From: Acidobacteriota bacterium
GTDB taxonomy: Bacteria > Planctomycetota > Phycisphaerae > WQYP01 > JAJZKJ01
DNA length: 6,112 nucleotides
Assembly (NCBI GenBank): GCA_021804195.1
Contig: JAJZKJ010000144.1
Coordinates: forward strand, 1 to 6,112
Reading direction: 5' to 3'
In this document: one piece after another, positions 1 through 4,479 of the stretch
Numbering within the stretch: position 1 is the first letter of the stretch
How the letters are laid out: each line of letters opens with the position of its first letter
Notes under the pieces: model-generated
The model's database searches: none
The model's input: only the letters and a program-made list of their open reading frames with translations
Told to the model about the DNA's origin: nothing
Translations under genes and position numbers: made by a program

Positions 1-1
1 T

Positions 2-268
2 TCCCCGGCTTTATTGCTGGAAGCGAAAGCCTTGGCGCGGGAACAACAGACGACATTAAAGTCGCTGTTGGAAGAGGGCATACGGTTAGCTCTTGATCGG
101 CGCCGGCGGAGGGTCAAGCCATTTCAATTGCGTATGCCGGTTGCTCATCTGGGCCGGCCTTTGATTTCCGGCTGGGCCTCCGTGCGCGAACTCATCTATG
201 AAGACCGCGGTGGCATGGCAGCGGTCTCAGCCCGTCGTTCTCGGAACCGGTCCCAGCGCCTGCCGTAA
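2..268 (+). CDS. VapB-like type II antitoxin, 5'-truncated by window edge, run-on C-terminus
   Basis: The reading frame is open from base 2 and the true start lies outside the window. The visible protein begins SPALLLEAKALAREQ, continues with a helix (TTLKSLLEEGIRLALDRR) and ends its recognisable part with RELIYEDRGG near base 213. This matches the C-terminal two thirds of a VapB-family antitoxin, in which a DNA-binding N-terminus is followed by a helix and a toxin-neutralising tail that typically ends in IYEGRGG. Such antitoxins normally sit directly before a PIN-domain VapC RNase, often overlapping it. Here no toxin follows: the frame continues for about 18 low-complexity, Arg/Ser-rich residues to a TAA at 266-268, inside the 3' end of the convergent murQ. 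Codons such as TTA, ATA, TTG and AGG are commoner than in the neighbouring genes, which hints at a different origin. It could be a solitary antitoxin or the remnant of a broken vapBC pair. The family call is by pattern only, and the missing N-terminus cannot be assessed. Confidence 0.6.
   Translation, partial: SPALLLEAKALAREQQTTLKSLLEEGIRLALDRRRRRVKPFQLRMPVAHLGRPLISGWASVRELIYEDRGGMAAVSARRSRNRSQRLP
202..227. other. Inverted repeat at the convergent 3' ends (weak terminator candidate)
   Basis: AGACCGC at 202-208 is the exact reverse complement of GCGGTCT at 221-227, giving a 7-bp GC-rich stem with a 12-nt loop. It lies immediately after the murQ stop codon on the minus strand and inside the tail of the antitoxin frame on the plus strand. 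Neither strand has a T-run after the stem, so it does not meet the usual intrinsic-terminator pattern. It may help end or stabilise the murQ transcript, or be a chance repeat in GC-rich DNA. Confidence 0.25.
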
Positions 269-1168
269 ATTTCCCTCTGCTCGACCCAGCCGGGCGCGGC
301 TTTCCTTTAAAGATACCCGGCCCAGCTCGGCCACCAGCGCCAGTTTCAAATCTCCGCCCGCCTGCTTGAGCTTTCTTTCCGCCGTCTTGAATTCCAGCCC
401 CGCGGCCTGGGCCAGAATGCGGGCCGCGCGCACCCGCAGCTTGGCATTGCTGGCGCGCACCTCGGCCATCCACGGTCCATAGACCCTCCCCACCCGCGCC
501 ATGGCCGCGGTGGAAAGCATGTTGAGCACCAGCTTTTGCGCCGTGCCCGCCTTGAGCCGGGTCGAACCGGAAACCACTTCGGCGCCCGTGACCGCTTCAA
601 TGGCGATCTCCGCCGCCCGGGCCAGCGGCGAATTGTGCGTGCAGGCGACCGCGATCGTCGCCGCGCCCCGCTTTCTGGCATACTGCAGCGCTCCGAGCGT
701 ATACGGCGTGCGGCCGCTGGCGGCGATGCCCACCACCACGTCGCTGGCCCCCACCGCGATCCGTTCCAGATCGCGCCGCCCCTGCGCCGCATGATCTTCC
801 GCGTCTTCGCTCGCCGCCACCAGCGCCTTTCTTCCGCCGGCGATCACGCCCCGTATGCGGCTGGCCGGCACATGAAACGTGGGCGGACACTCGCTGGCGT
901 CCAGCACCCCCAGTCTCCCGCTGGTTCCCGCGCCCACATAGATCAGCCGTCCGCCCCGCCGCCATCGTTCCGCAATCACATCCACCGCTCGCGCGACCGC
1001 CGCTAATGCCTGGCCCACCGCCTTCACCGCCCGCTGGTCTTCGCGGTGCATCAGCGCCACGATCTGCCGGCTCGTCATGGCATCCAGTTTCCGGCTGGCC
1101 GGCAGCACCGCCTCCGTGGCCAGCGTTTGCAGCTTCAGTAAAGATTCGGGTTTGGCCTGGTTCGGCAT
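227..1168 (-). CDS. murQ: N-acetylmuramic acid 6-phosphate etherase (MurQ)
   Basis: Cytoplasmic enzyme of cell-wall sugar recycling. It cleaves the D-lactyl ether of MurNAc-6-phosphate, giving GlcNAc-6-phosphate and D-lactate. The 313-residue product is close to the usual length of about 300. The sugar-phosphate isomerase (SIS) fold is clear: GRLIYVGAGTSGRLG at about 73-87, DASECPP at 90-96, GIAASGRTPY at 147-156, and LKAGTAQKLVLNMLST at 205-220, which is the family signature. By family alignment the catalytic acidic residues are Glu93 (DASE) and Glu124 (EDAED), and both are present. The C-terminal segment (about 245-305) is the usual small helical domain, followed by a short extra tail (GPVPRTTG). 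The ATG at 1166-1168 gives the expected N-terminus (TEA..PAS..LD..) but has no evident Shine-Dalgarno. The gene follows the symporter gene after 34 nt on the same strand and is probably the last gene of the operon. Its end overlaps the opposing antitoxin frame by about 42 nt. No kinase that would supply its substrate is nearby. Confidence 0.95.
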   Translation of the reverse strand: MPNQAKPESLLKLQTLATEAVLPASRKLDAMTSRQIVALMHREDQRAVKAVGQALAAVARAVDVIAERWRRGGRLIYVGAGTSGRLGVLDASECPPTFHVPASRIRGVIAGGRKALVAASEDAEDHAAQGRRDLERIAVGASDVVVGIAASGRTPYTLGALQYARKRGAATIAVACTHNSPLARAAEIAIEAVTGAEVVSGSTRLKAGTAQKLVLNMLSTAAMARVGRVYGPWMAEVRASNAKLRVRAARILAQAAGLEFKTAERKLKQAGGDLKLALVAELGRVSLKESRARLGRAEGNLRQALGPVPRTTG

Positions 1169-1202
1169 GGTGACACTTCAAGCAAAGGTATAAGGATCAA
1201 TC

Positions 1203-2651
1203 TCAAACCGTCTGATATAAAGACTGCGGCTGTTCTGGCGTGGGCGCCGGCGTGCACCAGCTAATAATCAGCAGCGCCAGCACTGAAATCACCACCGCCG
1301 GATAGACCGCGTCCATGCCGCGCATGAAATGCAGCGCCGGCGCCAGCGCTCCCGTGCCCCGCCCGGCGATCATCGGAATCACATTCCAGCCCACCGTGAC
1401 TGCAATGCCCAGGCCCACCGAAATGGCCGCGCCCTGCCGCGTGGCCCGCTTCCAGAAAAAGGCCGCCATCACCACCGGCGTGATGGCCGCGCTATAGATC
1501 GTATAGGCGTAGAGCATCACGGTTAGGACCGAAGCCTGAAACGTCTGCGCCAGCGCAAACACTCCCAGCAGCACCACCATCCAGCGGCTCGCGATCAGAA
1601 TTTCCCTTTCCCCCGCCTGGGGACGGATCCATCGCGCATACACGTCATGCACCAGGTTGGTGGCCGGGGAAAACAGATAATTATTGCCGGTGGAAACCAC
1701 TTTGGCGAAAATCGCCCCCATCAGCACCGCGCCCAGCCAGACCGGCAGTCCATGCCGCGCCGAATAGGCGATAATTTCCCGCGGCTTCAGCCCCGGCGCG
1801 CCATGGTACAGCGCCGATCCGATCACCGCCAGCACCACAATCACGGTTTCCAGAATGATCGTGCCGATCACCCAGCCCACCACCGCCCGCCGCGCGTCCC
1901 GCGGCGAGCGCGCGGAAAAAAACTTCTGGTACATGTTCTGGTTGCCCAGCATCAGCAGAAAGACCGGCAGAAAATACCCCAGCGCCTGCCAGACCGAAAG
2001 CCTTCCCAGCACCTCGAAATGCGTGGCCGGCAGCGCCCGCTCGACCCCCGTCCAGCCTCCGGCATGCGCCAGCAATACCGGCAATGCCGCCAGCAATCCC
2101 ACCGTGGCGATCAGCCCGATCGCCACATCCAGATAGGCGATCGAACTCATGCCTGCCAGCGCGGTGAAGGCAATGACAAATCCGGCGATGATCGCCGTGC
2201 CCTGGGCCGGCGAGACGCCGGTGGTCAGGGCCAGAATGTCCCCGCCGCCTTTGAACTGATACGAGGTGATCGCGGTATAGGCCAGCAGAATGGCGATCAT
2301 GCCCATGAGCCGCGTGGCCGGCCCGAACCGGGTTTCGAGCAGATCGGGAATCGTGTACTGCGCGAACTGCCGCGCCCGCGGCGCGACAAAGTAAATGATG
2401 ATCAGCCCCGCCCAGCCGCCGGCCGGCATCCACAGCGCCGCCATCCCGTTATGGAAGGCATTTTCGGCGCCCGCAAACAGGCTGCCGGCGCCGATCCAGC
2501 TCGACAGCAGCGTGAAGATCAGCACCCCGGCCGGCAGGCTGCGCCCGGCCACCAGAAAATCCGTGCCCGTATGCGTGCGCCGCAGCCGCGCCAGGCTGAT
2601 CGCCACCAGGCCCGCCGCCAGCCCCGCCAGCACCCAGAGATAGGGATTCAT
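1203..2651 (-). CDS. Sodium:solute symporter (SSS family), candidate amino-sugar transporter
   Basis: Inner-membrane secondary transporter of 482 residues, within the usual SSS range. About 13 hydrophobic segments can be picked out, roughly at 4-22, 40-62, 70-89, 113-133, 150-168, 172-195, 222-240, 256-282, 302-326, 352-370, 373-398, 404-428 and 447-465. The N-terminal DFLVAGRSLPAG (31-42) is the typical SSS loop motif before the first core helix (LLSSWIGAGS). GMSSIAYLDVAIGL (167-180) matches the family signature region. AKVVSTGNNYLFSPATNLVHDVY (316-338) is the conserved helix 8-9 region, where Ser320-Thr321 sit where the SSS Na+ site serine pair is expected (inference from vSGLT-type structures). 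Substrate cannot be read from the sequence. The position directly before murQ suggests MurNAc or a related cell-wall sugar. The start ATG lies 12 nt after the TPR gene's stop with no clear Shine-Dalgarno, so translational coupling is likely. Confidence 0.9.
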   Translation of the reverse strand: MNPYLWVLAGLAAGLVAISLARLRRTHTGTDFLVAGRSLPAGVLIFTLLSSWIGAGSLFAGAENAFHNGMAALWMPAGGWAGLIIIYFVAPRARQFAQYTIPDLLETRFGPATRLMGMIAILLAYTAITSYQFKGGGDILALTTGVSPAQGTAIIAGFVIAFTALAGMSSIAYLDVAIGLIATVGLLAALPVLLAHAGGWTGVERALPATHFEVLGRLSVWQALGYFLPVFLLMLGNQNMYQKFFSARSPRDARRAVVGWVIGTIILETVIVVLAVIGSALYHGAPGLKPREIIAYSARHGLPVWLGAVLMGAIFAKVVSTGNNYLFSPATNLVHDVYARWIRPQAGEREILIASRWMVVLLGVFALAQTFQASVLTVMLYAYTIYSAAITPVVMAAFFWKRATRQGAAISVGLGIAVTVGWNVIPMIAGRGTGALAPALHFMRGMDAVYPAVVISVLALLIISWCTPAPTPEQPQSLYQTV

Positions 2652-2663
2652 GCTGAAAGCTTG

Positions 2664-3767
2664 TCAGTGCTGTTGAATGTTCGTCTGCACCTTGCCGGCC
2701 AGCGCCTGTATGCTGGCCTGCGCCTCGCCCACGTTGGGGCCGTTGGGGTCGAGCGCGATATATTTCTTGAATGCTTCGATCGTTCCCGGCGCGGGCACGA
2801 CTTTCCCGGTTTTGGGATCCACGCTGGCCTTGTTCATCAGGCACATGGCCTTGATAAACCAGGCATTGGAGCTATTCGGATTGGCGGCAATGGCTTTCTC
2901 GGCGTATTTCAGCGCCGCGTCGCTCTGGTTGGAGTTGTAGAAAATCACCGCCTCGTTCGAATACGCCAGCCCCGCCTGGGTGGGATCCATCTCGACGGCT
3001 TTTTTGAAGTTGGCTTCGGCCGCCGGAATCTGCCCCGCGTTGGCCTGCGCCGTCGCCAGATCCGAATAATAGCCGGCAACCGCTTTTTTCACCTGCGGCG
3101 GAGTCGCCTGCGTCAGCGGTTTCATCGCAATGGCTTTCTGATAGACCGGAATCGCCTGCGTCCATTGCTTGCCGCCGCTGTAGTCGTTGCCCAGCGTGGC
3201 ATACAGCAGCGCATGCGTCTGGTCCAGCGAGATTGCCTTTTGCATCAGTTGCGCCGCCTGCTGCCACTGCCCCGCGACCGCCAGTTGATGATTCTCCGTG
3301 AGCATTTGGTTCAGCTGGCCCACTTTCGCGTTTTCCATCTCCGCCTTCAGCCGTTCGGCCAGGGCTTTTTTATACTTGGCTAGTTCTTTGGTGTTCATCT
3401 TGGCGGTATTGACCGGCTGGTGCGACAGCTTCTGCAGGTTGAAGTTGACGTGCAGCACCTGTCCATACTGCGTGTGAACTTTATTCCATGTGTAAAGTGC
3501 TTTGCCCGTCTTCGGGTCATAGACGGTGATGTTATAGTCCCCGAACGGCAGCCCGTAATGGCCGTACTTGCCTTTTTTATTGGTCTTGACCTGATAGGTC
3601 CCGCTCATATCCGTGCGATGAAATTTGACCACCGCGCCCACCAGCGGCTTGCCGTTGGTTCCGGTCACCTTGCCTTTGACCGCCGTCACCTGGGCCCAGC
3701 CCGCCAGCGAACACAGCAGCATCATGCCCGCCAGGCCGGCGATTTGCATTCCAAACCAGCGTTTCAT
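2664..3767 (-). CDS. Secreted TPR protein with carboxypeptidase-regulatory-like domain
   Basis: A 367-residue protein exported through Sec. It has a basic start (MKRW), a hydrophobic core (about 8-22) and a likely cleavage after GWA at about residue 25. Residues 27-112 form a carboxypeptidase-regulatory-like beta-sandwich (VKGKVTGTNGKPLVGAVVKF, then KGKYGHYGLPFGDYNITVYD). A charged, probably helical linker (about 123-148) follows. Then come five TPR-like units at about 152-183, 186-217, 230-262, 265-297 and 300-341, each ending in a pattern such as KAIAMKP, KAVEMDP, KAIAANP or KYIALDP. No catalytic motif is seen, so a periplasmic or cell-surface scaffolding role is likely. This combination is common in Acidobacteriota. 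The start ATG overlaps the queC stop (ATGA) and is preceded by a good ribosome site, so it is translated from the queC message. Its specific partner is unknown; placement before a transporter is compatible with an envelope role but does not prove one. Confidence 0.85.
   Translation of the reverse strand: MKRWFGMQIAGLAGMMLLCSLAGWAQVTAVKGKVTGTNGKPLVGAVVKFHRTDMSGTYQVKTNKKGKYGHYGLPFGDYNITVYDPKTGKALYTWNKVHTQYGQVLHVNFNLQKLSHQPVNTAKMNTKELAKYKKALAERLKAEMENAKVGQLNQMLTENHQLAVAGQWQQAAQLMQKAISLDQTHALLYATLGNDYSGGKQWTQAIPVYQKAIAMKPLTQATPPQVKKAVAGYYSDLATAQANAGQIPAAEANFKKAVEMDPTQAGLAYSNEAVIFYNSNQSDAALKYAEKAIAANPNSSNAWFIKAMCLMNKASVDPKTGKVVPAPGTIEAFKKYIALDPNGPNVGEAQASIQALAGKVQTNIQQH
3764..3767 (-). other. ATGA stop/start overlap between queC and the TPR gene
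   Basis: On the minus strand the four bases read ATGA: the ATG of the secreted TPR gene shares bases with the TGA stop of queC. This is the classic arrangement for translational coupling and supports the two genes being in one transcript. Confidence 0.85.
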
Positions 3768-4456
3768 TGTCTCTCCTCTGGCGCCACGGCATATGGGATG
3801 GGATCAGCTATGCCCGCTTGCCGGAACGCCCGGCGGCGCAGGCGGCAACTGTCACAGCGGCCGCAGGCTTCCGTTGAATTTTGGTAACACGACCACGATA
3901 GATGAAAGGGGGCGCCCAGTTCAAGGCCGCGCCGGATAATCGCCTCCTTGGTCAGGGCGATCAGCGGGGTTTCAATGCGGATATTTCCTTCCCGCGTGCC
4001 CGCTGCGATGAGCTGGTTAAAAATCTCATAATAGCGCGGCCGGCAATCCGGATATCCCGAGCTGTCCGGTTCCACCGCTCCGATCATAATCCGTGCCGCT
4101 CCCAGCACTTCCGCCCACGAGACCGCCATGGCCAGGAAATGCGCGTTGCGGAACGGCACATACGTGATGGGGATGCCCGCGCTCAGCCCCTGCTCGGGCA
4201 CCGCCAGGCTGGCGTCGGTCAGCGCCGAGCCGCCAATCTGTCCCAGCATCTCCAGCCGCGCGATCATCCTCCGCGCGGCCTGAAAATGCTCCGCCATCGC
4301 CTCAAAGGCCTGCCGTTCGCGGGCTTCGGTGCGCTGGCCGTAATCCACGTGCAAAAATGCCGCGCCGCCCATCCGCGCCGCCTCGGCCGCGCAGACGCAG
4401 CTGTCCATGCCGCCGCTCAGCAGCACCACGGTCCGAATCTTGCCGTCCCTGGGCAT
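3764..4456 (-). CDS. queC: 7-cyano-7-deazaguanine (preQ0) synthase QueC
   Basis: Cytoplasmic ATP-dependent enzyme that converts 7-carboxy-7-deazaguanine and ammonia to preQ0, the precursor of the tRNA nucleoside queuosine. At 230 residues it is of normal length. Visible are the PP-loop SGGMDS at 14-19, HVDYGQR at 36-42, SSGYPDCRP at 132-140, and the C-terminal zinc-binding cysteines Cys190, Cys198, Cys201 and Cys204 (CYQNSTEACGRCDSC). The family end motif (AF..AGI.DPI.YA) is also present. The start is well fixed: an in-frame TGA lies only two codons upstream of ATG 4456 (bases 4463-4465). The upstream space before the divergent gene is 23 nt, too short for a preQ1 riboswitch. queC heads the minus-strand block, overlapping the next gene by ATGA. 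No queD, queE or queF is in the window, so the rest of the pathway is elsewhere, or the gene's product is used in another 7-deazaguanine pathway. Confidence 0.95.
   Translation of the reverse strand: MPRDGKIRTVVLLSGGMDSCVCAAEAARMGGAAFLHVDYGQRTEARERQAFEAMAEHFQAARRMIARLEMLGQIGGSALTDASLAVPEQGLSAGIPITYVPFRNAHFLAMAVSWAEVLGAARIMIGAVEPDSSGYPDCRPRYYEIFNQLIAAGTREGNIRIETPLIALTKEAIIRRGLELGAPFHLSWSCYQNSTEACGRCDSCRLRRRAFRQAGIADPIPYAVAPEERQ
3772..3777 (-). promoter_or_regulatory. Shine-Dalgarno AGGAGA of the secreted TPR gene
   Basis: On the minus strand AGGAGA lies 4 nt before the ATG of the TPR gene, inside the last codons of queC. It is the only strong ribosome-binding site in the minus-strand block: queC, the symporter gene and murQ have none that is evident. 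It fixes the TPR gene start at 3767. Confidence 0.75.
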
Positions 4457-4464
4457 CTGATTTC

Positions 4465-4470
4465 ATTATA
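4465..4470 (-). promoter_or_regulatory. Candidate -10 box (TATAAT) for queC and the minus-strand operon
   Basis: The minus strand reads TATAAT followed by 8 nt (GAAATCAG) and then the queC ATG. Transcription starting the usual 6-8 nt after a -10 box would begin at or within a base or two of the start codon, giving a leaderless or nearly leaderless message. No -35 match is found 17 nt upstream (TCTCGG), and there is no extended -10 TG. The match to consensus is perfect, but an 8-base AT palindrome alone is limited evidence. Confidence 0.5.
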
Positions 4471-4472
4471 AT
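4467..4472 (+). promoter_or_regulatory. Candidate -10 box (TATAAT) for the divergent glycosidase gene
   Basis: The plus strand reads TATAAT then TTTGACC (7 nt) and the ATG at 4480, so a start site 6-8 nt after the box would fall on or next to the start codon. It overlaps the opposite-strand box; together they form the perfect palindrome ATTATAAT at 4465-4472. There is no clear -35 element upstream, where the DNA is queC coding sequence, and no Shine-Dalgarno before the ATG. Confidence 0.5.
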
Positions 4473-4479
4473 TTTGACC

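Noticed and set aside
1169..1202. Internal promoter between the symporter gene and murQ (TTATAC-like on the minus strand)
   Set aside because: It is only a partial -10 match without a -35 partner. A 34-nt gap is compatible with simple operon read-through.
1647..3383. 578-codon open frame on the plus strand
   Set aside because: It is antisense to the symporter and TPR genes. Its product is dominated by Arg, His, Gln and Pro with no domain pattern, as expected for the opposite frame of GC-rich coding DNA, while the minus-strand proteins are clearly recognisable.
4474..4479. TTGACC on the plus strand, resembling a -35 box
   Set aside because: A -10 box 17 nt further on would fall at about 4497-4502 (AATTAC), a poor match, and inside the coding start of the glycosidase gene.
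4457..4479. Possible preQ1 riboswitch before queC
   Set aside because: There are only 23 nt before the divergent gene, and at most 8 nt between the -10 box and the start codon, so no aptamer fits.
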